In this document: one piece after another, positions 1 to 12,812 of the stretch
Layout of the letters: every line of letters begins with the position of its first letter
Position numbering within the stretch: position 1 is the stretch's first letter
From: BJHL01 sp040378885
GTDB lineage: Bacteria > Planctomycetota > Phycisphaerae > Phycisphaerales > UBA1924
Assembly: GCA_046316615.1 (NCBI GenBank)
Contig: JBKDAN010000047.1
Coordinates: 19,543-83,542, forward strand
Direction of reading: 5' to 3'
Length of the DNA stretch: 64,000 nt
Position numbers and translations under genes: made by a program
The notes under the pieces: generated by a model
Seen by the model: the letters and a program-made list of their open reading frames with translations, nothing else
The model's database searches: none
What the model was told of the DNA's origin: nothing

Positions 1-356
1 CGCAGGCCGATGAAGAGACTGAAGAGTTGCCAGCGGTGCTCCAGGATCGCGGCCTTGATGGGCCCGGCGGAAAAGAGAATCGCGACGAACGCGCCGCACG
101 CGATGAGGCCCAGAAAGACAATCGATCGCCAGCGCAGCTTGAGCGTGGAGACATCGGCGACGGCTTGGATGAAGCGTTGGTAGATACCGATGAGCAGCAG
201 CATGGCTCCGCCGGAGATGCCCGGGAGAATGTTGGCAAAACCCATGAGCACGCCGCCGATGAGGCTGCGGATGGGATAGATGCGCTCGCTATCAAGGTGA
301 GGAGCGGCGGCGGCGGCGGGCTGAGCGGGAGCGGGGTTGGATGGGGGCTGGTTCAT
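1..356 (-). CDS. DUF368 membrane protein (polyprenyl-phosphate flippase-like), partial
   Basis: The minus strand opens with ATG at 356 and stays open to the window edge, giving about 118 N-terminal residues; the C-terminus lies outside. After a Pro/Ala-rich cytoplasmic lead (residues 1-20) comes a hydrophobic stretch with the motif GFANILPGISGG (residues 39-50), which is the hallmark of DUF368. A second hydrophobic segment follows near residues 80-95. DUF368 proteins (PopT type) are known as recyclers of undecaprenyl phosphate across the inner membrane for wall and glycan synthesis. It is divergent from galE with a 54-bp gap. The family call is firm from the motif; the substrate is by family only. 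Confidence 0.8.
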   Translation of the reverse strand, partial: MNQPPSNPAPAQPAAAAAPHLDSERIYPIRSLIGGVLMGFANILPGISGGAMLLLIGIYQRFIQAVADVSTLKLRWRSIVFLGLIACGAFVAILFSAGPIKAAILEHRWQLFSLFIGL

Positions 357-410
357 GTGGGGCGGGGGCGAAGCGGGGCGGCAAAGGCGGGAGCGTCTTA
401 CGCTGTCAGC

Positions 411-1454
411 ATGAGTCATTGCGTCATGGTGACGGGCGGGCTTGGGTACATCGGCAGTCATGCCGTGCAGCGGCTGCTGCGCGACGGACATCGCGTGGTC
501 GTCATCGACAATCTCTTTCGAGGCCATCGAGAAGTCGCGGAACTATTGGCCTCTCCCAGGCTGCACGTGGTGCATGGCGATGTTTGCGACCGGGCGGTGG
601 TGCGCGAGGCGATGGTGACGCATCGCGTGGACATGGTGATGCACTTTGCGGCACTGGCGTATGTGGGTGAGAGCGTGGATGCGCCGCTGACATACTACCG
701 CAACAACGTCGGCGGGCTGATGGAACTGCTGACAGCCATGGATGAAGCCCGGCGCGTGGGCGGCATCAACGTGTCGCGCATGGTCTTCAGCAGCACGTGC
801 GCTGTGTACGGCGACACGGCGGCCAGTGACAGGCCGCTGGCCGAAGAGACGCCGCTGGCGCCCGTGAGTCCGTACGGTCGCAGCAAGCTGATGTGCGAAG
901 AAGTGCTGCGTGATGAAGCCAGTCGCCTGCGCGCCACGGGCATTCCCTTCGCGTGCGCCATGCTGCGGTACTTTAACGTCTGCGGCAGCGACCGCAGCGG
1001 TGTGCTGGGCGAAGATCACCGGCCGGAGACGCACTTGATTCCCATCGTGCTTGAAGTGGCCAAGGGCAAACGGCCGCATCTGACTGTGTTCGGCGATGAT
1101 TACGCCACGGCCGATGGCACGTGCATCCGCGATTACATTCATGTTGAGGATCTGGTGGATGCGCACGTCCGAGTGATGGGTGCGCTTGCGGATGGCGAGC
1201 AGCGCACGTACAACGTGGGCACCGGACGCGGCGCGAGCGTGCGTGAAGTGCTGGCGGCGGCCCAGCAGGCGACGGGCGCGGCGATTGCATCAAAGATCGT
1301 GCCGCGTCGTGCAGGTGACGCGGCCAGCGCGGTGGCGAATCCGGCCCGCATCATGCGTGAACTGGGATGGCAGCCGCAGGTGCCGCACCTGCGCGACATG
1401 ATCGCGTCGGCCTGGCAATGGATGCAGCGGCATCCGCAGGGGTATGGAACATGA
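411..1454 (+). CDS. galE: UDP-glucose 4-epimerase
   Basis: This 347-residue SDR-family enzyme interconverts UDP-glucose and UDP-galactose in the cytoplasm. The N-terminus MVTGGLGYIGSHAV carries the NAD-binding GxxGxxG. The catalytic region shows SSTCAVYGD and the YxxxK pair in SPYGRSKLMCEE; the GalE-typical CIRDYIHVEDLVDAH follows. The length fits the family (about 330-345). I start at the ATG at 411, because the open frame upstream to 27 is antisense to the DUF368 gene. No clear Shine-Dalgarno sequence precedes it. The stop overlaps the next ATG (ATGA), so it is probably co-transcribed with the secreted hydrolase. Confidence 0.92.
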   Translation: MSHCVMVTGGLGYIGSHAVQRLLRDGHRVVVIDNLFRGHREVAELLASPRLHVVHGDVCDRAVVREAMVTHRVDMVMHFAALAYVGESVDAPLTYYRNNVGGLMELLTAMDEARRVGGINVSRMVFSSTCAVYGDTAASDRPLAEETPLAPVSPYGRSKLMCEEVLRDEASRLRATGIPFACAMLRYFNVCGSDRSGVLGEDHRPETHLIPIVLEVAKGKRPHLTVFGDDYATADGTCIRDYIHVEDLVDAHVRVMGALADGEQRTYNVGTGRGASVREVLAAAQQATGAAIASKIVPRRAGDAASAVANPARIMRELGWQPQVPHLRDMIASAWQWMQRHPQGYGT

Positions 1455-2836
1455 AAGTCGAGATGAAAGACAATGTGATCGCTCAGCCGCGCGTGCGCAT
1501 CTGCATGTGGCTGGCGGCAGTGTGCGGCGTGGCCATCGCGGCCAGTGTGGCCTGCGCGCAGCCTGGTGCGGCGGCGCCGGCGGCCGACGACAGAGCGGCG
1601 GAAGCGGGCGGTGACGGTGGCGCGTTTGCGAACTTCCGCACGCCGCCGACGAACTTGGCCTTTCTTGACTACACCAATGCCTGGCCGCTGCGCGAGGCGA
1701 TGTCGATTGAACTTGTGGAGCATGCGCAGCGCAAGCCCAAGGGGCAATGGTCAAGGAGCGGGGGGCCGACCGATGAGAACGAGCAGCAGGCAATTGCTGA
1801 CCAGATCAAGCGTGCGTACGCGAACGCTCAAGATGCCGTCCTCCTCACGCAGGTGGGGCCCGGCGGATTCGTGGTGCGGAGCGAACTGGTCGCGCCGGGG
1901 AGCACGCTGCCTCGCAGTGAGATCAACAGCGCTGATTACACGATGCGATTCGTGACGGCACGAAACGTGCCCGACGCGCCGATCCGTACGTACGCGCTGA
2001 CGAGCACGTGGTTCACAGTGTTCAGTCCTGCCGACAAAGAGAAGTCGAGGGGCATCGCCGTGATTATGCCGGGGCTCTTGGGCACGCCCGAGGGCACGCT
2101 GGTTGCATTGCAGCGACGCTTCACCGATCGCGGCTGGACAGTCCTGCGGTTGGTCGCTCAGCCTTCGCGATTCACGGAAACGTTCGTCGCGACGGTCGAT
2201 CCTTCCAAGCCTTTGGAGGAGGCGGTTGGCATCGCCAAGCGTTCGAGCGAGGGCGTCGCGGAGATTGCATACGCCGTGCAGGAAGCTGCGGCGAAGCTGG
2301 AAGAACTGCGGCCCACCCTCGCGGGCAAGCCGCGTGTGGTGCTTGGCACGTCGGCTGGCGCGCTCACGTTGCCGACGGTCGTGGCTCGCGAGCCCGACAA
2401 GTACGGCGCGGCGATCATCGTCGGCGGGGGTTGTCACTTCTGGCTCATGGGCATCACGAGCAATTACAATGCGTGGATGGGGCTCACAGACATTACGTGG
2501 AACGGCGATGCGACCGAGGATGACAAGCGGGCGATCGAAGACGCCTACCTGCGTGTCGCGGCACTCGATAGCTATCACACGGCGAAAGCTCTGCATGGAA
2601 AGCCGGTGCTGATGCTCCAGACAACGCAGGACTTGGCAGTGCCCAGTCCGCTGAGTGATGTGCTCTTTGCACGGTTGAGCACGAAAGACAAAGCGCCCGA
2701 TCGCGATGTGCTGCCGGGCGGGCACGAGGCGCTGTTTGCAGGACTACCCACGCAGTTTGGGCGGCTGCTTGACTGGGTGGATGCCGCAGTACCGGCAAGC
2801 GTGGCGGCGGGGGCGGGCGAAGGCACAGACAAATGA
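1451..2836 (+). CDS. Secreted alpha/beta hydrolase-fold protein
   Basis: A 461-residue protein with an N-terminal signal peptide (hydrophobic residues about 17-34, ending near ACAQ). The C-terminal half is an alpha/beta-hydrolase fold: strand and oxyanion region IAVIMPGLLGTPEG, a nucleophile elbow GTSAGA with Ser301, a plausible Asp394 in TTQDLAVP and His425 in PGGHEALF. The substrate is unknown; the elbow and triad suggest an esterase, lipase or peptidase. The start ATG overlaps the galE stop and its own stop overlaps the next gene, so three genes form one translationally coupled unit. No close family can be named by eye. Confidence 0.7.
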   Translation: MKVEMKDNVIAQPRVRICMWLAAVCGVAIAASVACAQPGAAAPAADDRAAEAGGDGGAFANFRTPPTNLAFLDYTNAWPLREAMSIELVEHAQRKPKGQWSRSGGPTDENEQQAIADQIKRAYANAQDAVLLTQVGPGGFVVRSELVAPGSTLPRSEINSADYTMRFVTARNVPDAPIRTYALTSTWFTVFSPADKEKSRGIAVIMPGLLGTPEGTLVALQRRFTDRGWTVLRLVAQPSRFTETFVATVDPSKPLEEAVGIAKRSSEGVAEIAYAVQEAAAKLEELRPTLAGKPRVVLGTSAGALTLPTVVAREPDKYGAAIIVGGGCHFWLMGITSNYNAWMGLTDITWNGDATEDDKRAIEDAYLRVAALDSYHTAKALHGKPVLMLQTTQDLAVPSPLSDVLFARLSTKDKAPDRDVLPGGHEALFAGLPTQFGRLLDWVDAAVPASVAAGAGEGTDK

Positions 2837-3879
2837 TCGATTTCGCACTCAGCCCGTACCACTTGACGACACGTGAACCGGCAGCGATGTTGGCGCTCGC
2901 ACTGGCGCGACGCGTCGTGACGATGATTCCGACTCCTACTGATGACGCGGGCGGGCTTGCGGGCTTTTCGGCAACGCAGGTGGCCAAGGCGGTGCCGAGC
3001 TATCGCAAGTTTGTCGAGAGTTGGGCGTGGAGCACGCCCTTGTGGGATGAGAACGTGCTGCAGGCGAGCCATCGCGGGCAGACGGCGGTGGATGACATGT
3101 GGGCGGTGACCGAGCACATCGAGCACGAAGCGAACTTGCTCACGCTGCGGCACTTTCTCAAGCACGGCGGCTTTGCCGATCCGGCGAGCTATCTGCACGC
3201 CGTGGCGGCGGATCTACTCAAGGGCGGTCCTGATCCTGGGATTTCGCTGCCTGTGGTGGCGGGGTTGGATCGGTTCGCGACGCGCATGGGGCTCGTTGTG
3301 GTGCGGAGCCGGCCTCAGAGCTTGGCCCAGCAGGCGGAACTGCGACTGGCACAGTCGCTGTGTAGCTTCGCAGTGCCGCTCTTTATGCAGGCGAGCGCAG
3401 AACGCATGCTGCATTATCGCGAAGTGCTCAAACGTGAGTTGGCCGGACTACGCGAGGTGATGGCGACGATCGCGAAGGACGCGATGGATCCGCGCGGCGA
3501 CGGCCCCATGGTGCTGGGCGAGCAACTGGCGGAATTGCACGAAGCAAGCGCTGTGTTGCAGGAGCAGTACGCGGCACTGCGAGATGAACTCTGCGCAGAC
3601 AGCGAAGATGACGACGTGCGGCTGGTGGAGGGGTTCGTGTCCATCTCAGCGGTGCGATTGCCTTGGGATGCTGCTCTCACGAGCAGCGTGCAGGCGTTTG
3701 CAGCTGCGGGCAATGCAAAGGTGCCGGTAGCACCAGCGCGAGATGGAGTGTCCACGCAACAACTGCCCGAACTGCCCGAACTGCACGACGGCGTGCGCGG
3801 AAAGCATTTTGTGAGCCTGCTCGTCAAGCCGATGGGGCAGACGTCGCGTGCATCGGGCCTGCGGTCGTCACGCATGTGA
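2833..3879 (+). CDS. Hypothetical protein
   Basis: A 348-residue protein I do not recognise. It starts at an ATG overlapping the stop of the hydrolase gene (ATGA). It is soluble-looking, largely helical and rich in Ala, Leu and Glu, with no signal peptide or membrane segment. The middle part (residues about 170-265) has heptad-like Leu spacing that could be coiled coil. The C-terminal 60 residues are low in order and contain a short PELPELPEL repeat. The context (galE, hydrolase) does not give a function. Confidence 0.6.
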   Translation: MIDFALSPYHLTTREPAAMLALALARRVVTMIPTPTDDAGGLAGFSATQVAKAVPSYRKFVESWAWSTPLWDENVLQASHRGQTAVDDMWAVTEHIEHEANLLTLRHFLKHGGFADPASYLHAVAADLLKGGPDPGISLPVVAGLDRFATRMGLVVVRSRPQSLAQQAELRLAQSLCSFAVPLFMQASAERMLHYREVLKRELAGLREVMATIAKDAMDPRGDGPMVLGEQLAELHEASAVLQEQYAALRDELCADSEDDDVRLVEGFVSISAVRLPWDAALTSSVQAFAAAGNAKVPVAPARDGVSTQQLPELPELHDGVRGKHFVSLLVKPMGQTSRASGLRSSRM

Positions 3880-3941
3880 ATTGGTGTCAGGTCGGGACGA
3901 CGCGGCAGTTTGGTTGAGTACTCGCTTTGAGTTGAGCATCC

Positions 3942-6215
3942 ATGGCAAATCGTCTTGCATCATCGTCGAGTCCGTACCTTTTGCAGCACGCGCACAATCC
4001 GGTGGCGTGGTGGCCGTGGGGTGAGGAGGCATTCGCCGAGGCTCGCCGGCGTGATGTGCCCATCTTCCTGAGCATCGGTTACAGCACGTGCTACTGGTGC
4101 CACGTGATGGAGCGAGAGAGCTTCGAGGACGCTGAGACGGCTCGGCGGATGAACGACGGATTCGTGTGCATCAAGCTCGATCGTGAAGAGCGTCCGGACG
4201 TTGATGAGTTGTATATGGCTGCGACTGTCATGATGACCGGCCATGGTGGTTGGCCCATGAGCGTGTTCTTGGAGCCCGACACACTTCGGCCGTTCTTCTG
4301 CGGGACGTACTACTCGAAAGAGCCGAAGTTTCGCGGCCTGCCGACATTCTCGCAGGTGCTGGCGGGCATGAGCGACGCATACAAGAGCAAACGAACGGAT
4401 GTACGTGAGCAGGCGGCTCAGTTGGCAGCGGCGGTCGCGGAGCATGTGGCGGCCGAGCAGCCGCGGGCCCATCTGGGGCTGGACACGATTGAAGAATGCG
4501 TTGAAACGCTGATGCGCATGTTCGATGGTGTGCATGGCGGCTTTGGGGTTGCGCCCAAGTTTCCGCAGCCGGTGTTTCTCGAGTTTCTGCTCGATGTCCG
4601 TGAGGTGCTGCAGGGAGAGTCTCGCGTAGCTGTGGATCGCGCGATTCGGGTGACGCTCGACAAGATGGCGATGGGTGGTATTCACGACCACGTGGGCGGC
4701 GGGTTTCATCGCTACAGCGTGGATGCGACATGGACCGTGCCGCACTTTGAGAAGATGCTGTATGACAACGCTCAACTTCTCAACGTGTATGCGAGGGCGG
4801 CGCGTGTGTTTGAGGATGCGTTCTATGCGCGAGTAGCACGGGGAATCCTGAAACGCAGCAACACCATTGTCGCGGGCGATGGCGTGCGGTACTTCAGTGC
4901 GGAAGATGCCGAAGTGGATGGCAAGGAGGGGCTGAACTATCTCTGGACGCCGGTAGAGTTGCGAGAGGCCCTGGGTGAGCAAGACGCAGCGTTAGCGGTG
5001 AGCGTGTTCGGCGTGGAGGGTGAGCCCAACTTCTTTGATCCTCACCACAGAGATGATCCCGGTCGCTGGGTGCTACAGATGAAGCGGCATCCGAGTGACT
5101 TGGCAGCCGTTGTCGGTGCCGTTTCACTTGATGCGTTCTTTGTCAAGCTCGATGACGTATGCGATCGCATGCTGGCATATCGACTCAAGAAGAAGCAGCC
5201 GCGTGTTGATGACAAGACGCTGGCGAGCTGGAGCGGCATGATGGCGGCGGCCGTGTCGAGGGCGACAGGCTCAGCCCCATCGCAGTTGCACGCGATGCTG
5301 GCTCGGATGACCCAGGGCGGACGCGGATTGCTGCGAGCGTGGCGAGGAGAACTCGTTCACACGCCCGCGCTACTGGAGGATTACGCAGCGGTCATCAGCG
5401 CTTTGGTACCTGAAGGAGTGCAGGCAGCTCCATCGGCGGTGGCCCAGGCGGAGACGTTGTACGACGAGGCGCGAAGCGCGTTCTGTGATGATCAGAGCGG
5501 CGCGTGGTTTGATACTCGCGCAGCACAGGGCGATCTGTTCGTGCGAGCGCGGAGTACGCACGACGGGGCTGTGCCCAGTGGCTATTCGATGATGCTGCAC
5601 GCGATGATCTCGCTGTGGCACGCAACTGGCGAAGAGCGGTTTGCGCGGGACGCCGCATTGGCCATTGCGCACCAAAGCGGGGCCATCGCGGCCAGTCCGG
5701 TGGGGGCGATTAACGCGATGCGAGCGCTGCTTCGTATCTATCGCACGTGTCCGCTGGCGACGGGCATGCTGCGCGATCTGTTGCCGCCGCGGCAAGCCGC
5801 TGTGCAAAGCGCCGCGGGGCGTGCGCCCGATGATGCAGTGCAGGTGTTCTCGCATGTCGATCGTGTCACGGTGTCGACGGATGTTCCCGCCATCTTCCGC
5901 GTGCGCGTTGCCATCCAGCCTGGCTATCACGTCATGAGTGCGACAGCGAGTGACGGACTGGTGCCCTTCCGGATTGATGTGATGAACGGCAAGGGTGTCG
6001 CCGCACACGTTGATTATCCCGAACCGACCATGCTGCGTATGGGCGATGACACGATCGAGGTCTACGAGGGTGACATGGAGATTCCCGTGGTGCTGGAGCG
6101 TGCGGGCGAGTGGAGCGGTACCCCGATCGTGTACGTGCGGTATCAGGTGTGCAGCGATCATGCGTGCTTTGCGCCCACGACGGTTGAGCTTGATATCAGT
6201 GTGGACCGTGCGTGA
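3942..6215 (+). CDS. DUF255 thioredoxin-domain protein (YyaL/SPATA20 type) with DsbD-N-like tail
   Basis: 757 residues. The N-terminus starts with the family signature SPYLLQHAHNPVAWWPWG, followed by a thioredoxin-like domain with an active CxxC in STCYWCHVMERESF. An (alpha/alpha)6-barrel-like region follows (residues about 180-590, with HDHVGGGFHRYSVD and HFEKMLYDNAQL). The family is widespread and poorly understood; roles in redox or sugar metabolism have been suggested. The last 120 residues go beyond the usual 600-700 length and resemble the periplasmic N-terminal domain of DsbD, with a Cys-x4-Cys pair in YQVCSDHACFAP. There is no evident signal peptide, so a DsbD-like domain here is odd. 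Confidence 0.85.
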   Translation: MANRLASSSSPYLLQHAHNPVAWWPWGEEAFAEARRRDVPIFLSIGYSTCYWCHVMERESFEDAETARRMNDGFVCIKLDREERPDVDELYMAATVMMTGHGGWPMSVFLEPDTLRPFFCGTYYSKEPKFRGLPTFSQVLAGMSDAYKSKRTDVREQAAQLAAAVAEHVAAEQPRAHLGLDTIEECVETLMRMFDGVHGGFGVAPKFPQPVFLEFLLDVREVLQGESRVAVDRAIRVTLDKMAMGGIHDHVGGGFHRYSVDATWTVPHFEKMLYDNAQLLNVYARAARVFEDAFYARVARGILKRSNTIVAGDGVRYFSAEDAEVDGKEGLNYLWTPVELREALGEQDAALAVSVFGVEGEPNFFDPHHRDDPGRWVLQMKRHPSDLAAVVGAVSLDAFFVKLDDVCDRMLAYRLKKKQPRVDDKTLASWSGMMAAAVSRATGSAPSQLHAMLARMTQGGRGLLRAWRGELVHTPALLEDYAAVISALVPEGVQAAPSAVAQAETLYDEARSAFCDDQSGAWFDTRAAQGDLFVRARSTHDGAVPSGYSMMLHAMISLWHATGEERFARDAALAIAHQSGAIAASPVGAINAMRALLRIYRTCPLATGMLRDLLPPRQAAVQSAAGRAPDDAVQVFSHVDRVTVSTDVPAIFRVRVAIQPGYHVMSATASDGLVPFRIDVMNGKGVAAHVDYPEPTMLRMGDDTIEVYEGDMEIPVVLERAGEWSGTPIVYVRYQVCSDHACFAPTTVELDISVDRA

Positions 6216-6272
6216 GGGACGGGGCGCAGTGAGCCGAGAGCGGAGCGCGGCGCATTGCGATCACGATCGCGG

Positions 6273-6301
6273 TTGACAGTTGATCTACGATCCCCTCACT
6301 A
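6273..6301 (+). promoter_or_regulatory. Possible promoter for the methyltransferase gene
   Basis: A TTGACA at 6273-6278 is followed after 17 bp by TCACTA at 6296-6301. The -35 is perfect and the -10 is poor. It sits in the 226-bp gap before the methyltransferase. From about 6391 to 6441 the gap is a pyrimidine-rich tract (TCTCTCCGTTCTC-like) that runs up to the start codon with no Shine-Dalgarno sequence. Confidence 0.3.
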
Positions 6302-6441
6302 GCGACGAGTGACGGCAGATTTGGAACCAATCGATCTGATCGCGTCGTCTCGCGGTCCCTTGAGACGCACCTGCGTCGTTTACATGTCGCGTCTCTCCGT
6401 TCTCCGTTCTCTGCTCTCTGTTCTCGTCCTCCTCTCTCCCC

Positions 6442-7653
6442 ATGACCGAATCCCCTCTCGATCTTCACGCATGGCAGCGGCTCCTGAGCAGCGAGTGCGA
6501 CGCACTGCGCGCGAAGGCTGCGGAAATCGATGCGGGCGATGTCGCCGCGGTGACGCGGCTGCGGGGTAAGTGGGATGTGGAACTGGTGCACGCCGCGTTG
6601 CAACTCCAGAAGGCTCGAAACAAGCTGCAGCCCAAGTTCCCGGATCGATGGCAGACGTTGCTGGCCGACCCGACCGGCGCGGAAATGGCGACGGGGCTTC
6701 GGGTGGGCATGCACAAGGCGAAGCGGTTTGCGAGCAAGCTGGCCGGTGCGAGTGTCGTCGATCTGTGCTGCGGCATCGGTGGCGACGCGATGTGCATGCG
6801 GGATGCGGGCCTGAACGTCACCGTGGTTGACAATGATCCGACACGTGCGTGGATGGCAGGTGCGAACGCCGCATGCAAGTTGCTGGCGTGCGATGTCCTC
6901 GCGAGTGAGGTGCCGACGGGTGCGTTTCATATCGATCCGGCGCGACGGACCGTTGGCGGCGCAGGGGCAAAGCGTGTGTTCGAGCTGGAGTTGTTGTCGC
7001 CACCGGCCAGCGTTATTGCGAGCGTGATTCGCAGGCGCCGCGATGGCGCGGTGAAGTTGCAGCCCGGCATTGACATTGCGGAGCTGGCGCAGCACGAGAT
7101 TGTCGGCGAAGTGGAGGTCATCTCTGACCAAGGGCGGCTTGTGCAGGCGGTAGTCTGGTGCGGCGCGCTCAGCGACGGCGACAACGTGCGCGCAGCAACG
7201 CTGGTGCGGCACGATGGTTCGACGGTGAGCATGCACGGTGAGTCACGAGCGGAGCCGGTGGCCGTATCACCTATGTTGCGATACGTGCATGAGCTTGATC
7301 CGAGTATTGAGCGAGTGGGTTTGCTGCACACCATGTGTGAGCGAGCCAATGCGGCGATGGTCCACCCCGCGCTGGGGCTCCTGACGAGTGATCTGGTGCT
7401 GGATGACCCGTTCGTGACATGTTTCGAGGTGCTCGATCACTTCCCGTGGAAGGTGCCTCGTGCGAAGGACAAACTGAAGAATCTTGGGGCGGGCATCGTG
7501 GAAGTCAAGACGCGTGACAAGCAGGTCGATCCTGACAGCGTGCAGCGTGAGCTTTCGAGGCCTGGCGCGGGGCCGACGCTGACCCTGTTTGTGCTCCGAT
7601 TTGATCGCGAGGTCCGCGGCATCGTTGCCCGGCGCATCGTCAAGCCGGCGTAA
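6442..7653 (+). CDS. Class I SAM-dependent methyltransferase with THUMP-like C-terminal domain
   Basis: 403 residues. Residues about 1-100 are helical, then a Rossmann SAM site VVDLCCGIGGDAMCM with the acidic VVDNDP after strand 2, then HIDPARR in place of the usual motif IV. The C-terminal 100 residues (FPWKVPRAKDKLKNL onward, with VEVKTRDKQVDP) match what is known as the THUMP-like domain of putative RNA methyltransferases. A cytoplasmic RNA base target is likely; the exact base is unknown. The ATG at 6442 follows a long pyrimidine-rich leader without a ribosome site. Confidence 0.75.
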   Translation: MTESPLDLHAWQRLLSSECDALRAKAAEIDAGDVAAVTRLRGKWDVELVHAALQLQKARNKLQPKFPDRWQTLLADPTGAEMATGLRVGMHKAKRFASKLAGASVVDLCCGIGGDAMCMRDAGLNVTVVDNDPTRAWMAGANAACKLLACDVLASEVPTGAFHIDPARRTVGGAGAKRVFELELLSPPASVIASVIRRRRDGAVKLQPGIDIAELAQHEIVGEVEVISDQGRLVQAVVWCGALSDGDNVRAATLVRHDGSTVSMHGESRAEPVAVSPMLRYVHELDPSIERVGLLHTMCERANAAMVHPALGLLTSDLVLDDPFVTCFEVLDHFPWKVPRAKDKLKNLGAGIVEVKTRDKQVDPDSVQRELSRPGAGPTLTLFVLRFDREVRGIVARRIVKPA

Positions 7654-7808
7654 GCCGAAAGCGGTGCCTGTGGGCAACGGGAAATCGTGACTGGCTTCAC
7701 CGTCATCGCTGGACTTTCTCCACGAACTGTCTATATTCCACACAGTTTGCGCGCACTTCGCCGGAGGTGGGGTTTCGCACAACGCGCACGACGGAGAAAC
7801 GTCCCGCC

Positions 7809-11513
<3,705 letters not shown>

Positions 11514-11524
11514 GGGTGGAGCGA

Positions 11525-11992
11525 TCAGTCTTCGGGAATACCCGTGACCTGGCCCGTGGCTTCATCGAAGTAGCTGGCGTACAGCGTGCTATCAACTTCG
11601 TTCCACAGCCAGCCCGCGCTCGCGCTGCCGCGTTCGCCCGCACCGGTAGTCATTGCGATGGCATACCGCGCGGCATCTGACGCATCGGGCCACGCAGGGT
11701 TCACGGGCGCGAGCTTGATGTAGTTGCAGCCAATCAGCGATTCAGCGTCGGTCGCCGTGCCCCATTGGTCCGCCGCAAAGTCCGGCCACGCCGAGTTCTT
11801 CGCGTGGTAGACCTCAATCTGCCGCTGCAGCGTCGCGAGCTGGCTCTTGACGTTGCCAGCCTTGCTGTCTTGCGTCGCGCTGGCAAACTGCGGCACAACG
11901 ATGGCAGCCAGAATGCCCAGAATCACGACAACGATGAGAATCTCAACGAGCGTGAAGGCGTGGCGGACGGCGATGTGAACGGGCTTGCGCAT
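11525..11992 (-). CDS. Type II secretion/type IV pilin-like prepilin (small)
   Basis: 155 residues. The N-terminus has the class III prepilin signal: short basic leader MRKPVHIAVRHA, then FTLVEILIVVVILGILAAI with Glu at mature position 5. The residue before the cleavage site is Ala, not the usual Gly. The rest is a short globular pseudopilin-like head. GAGGATC lies upstream of the ATG at 11992. It is the last of three related minus-strand genes, convergent with carB. It may be a pseudopilin of type II secretion or a surface pilin; no assembly genes are in view. Confidence 0.85.
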   Translation of the reverse strand: MRKPVHIAVRHAFTLVEILIVVVILGILAAIVVPQFASATQDSKAGNVKSQLATLQRQIEVYHAKNSAWPDFAADQWGTATDAESLIGCNYIKLAPVNPAWPDASDAARYAIAMTTGAGERGSASAGWLWNEVDSTLYASYFDEATGQVTGIPED

Positions 11993-12106
11993 GATGGATC
12001 CTCGACACGCGTGGACCTAGCCAACATCGGCGATTGCACGACGTATCGCGACTAGTGGTGCGAGGTATGCGATTATCACACGCGGCACAGCCGCTATAAA
12101 GCAACA

Positions 12107-12126
12107 ACGCACGCTTTCGCGTGCGT
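12107..12126 (-). terminator. Terminator-like hairpin downstream of the second prepilin
   Basis: On the minus strand an 8-bp stem ACGCACGC/GCGTGCGT closes a GAAA loop and is followed by TGTTGCTTT. The T tract is imperfect. It lies in the 160-bp gap between two prepilin genes and suggests they are separate transcripts. Confidence 0.5.
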
Positions 12127-12153
12127 CGTTCGGAATCTGACTATCCCACTGCC

Positions 12154-12606
12154 TTAGTCAGCGGGGTTCGTGGAAAGCTGGCCGGTGCCTTCATTGAAGA
12201 AGCTGGCGTAGATGGTGTTGTCATCGCTGTTCCAAGCCCAGCCGTTCGCATCCAAACCCTTGGTCGTGCCCGTCACCACGCCGACAGCCTTGCGCTGGGC
12301 GGAGGTGAGCGTACCGGCGGGGTTCGAAGGGGCTTCCTTGATGAACTTGCCGCCGATCATGCTCGTCAGGTCGGTCGTGGTGCCCCAACCTTCGGTGCCG
12401 AAGTTGGGATACTCGTTGTTCTTGGCCTGGTAGAGCTCAATCTGGCGCTGCAGGGTGCCCAGCTGGCTCTTGATGTTGCCGGCCTGGCTGTCCTGCGTTG
12501 CGCTGGTGAACTGAGGCACCACGATGGCGGCGAGAATGCCGAGGATGACAACGACGATCAGAATTTCGACGAGGGTAAAGGCCTTACGAATGGTCGACTT
12601 ACGCAT
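12154..12606 (-). CDS. Type II secretion/type IV pilin-like prepilin (small)
   Basis: 150 residues starting at MRKSTIRKA (ATG at 12606, preceded by GGCAGGAGCG). The mature N-terminus is FTLVEILIVVVILGILAAI with Glu5, again with Ala at -1. The C-terminal head shares many residues with its two neighbours, for example the VPQFTSATQDSQAGNIKSQL region, so the three are paralogues from tandem duplication. The longer open frame upstream of 12606 has no prepilin features and is rejected as coding. Confidence 0.87.
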   Translation of the reverse strand: MRKSTIRKAFTLVEILIVVVILGILAAIVVPQFTSATQDSQAGNIKSQLGTLQRQIELYQAKNNEYPNFGTEGWGTTTDLTSMIGGKFIKEAPSNPAGTLTSAQRKAVGVVTGTTKGLDANGWAWNSDDNTIYASFFNEGTGQLSTNPAD

Positions 12607-12812
12607 GCGAATCGCTCCTGCCCACCAAACCGTCGGCTGCGTGTTTCCCGCACGTAGCCTCGAGTGCTGCCAAGAGATCCGAGCGATGGGCGCTGACTCG
12701 GTCCTTGGTCCGTCGCCGCCGCGAGTAGCCTGCCGGACCACCCGGCGGACTGCGACGCGAACGCAAACCTGCACGGAGCGATTTCTCGCGTCCGGCGGGG
12801 AATACATCGGAT

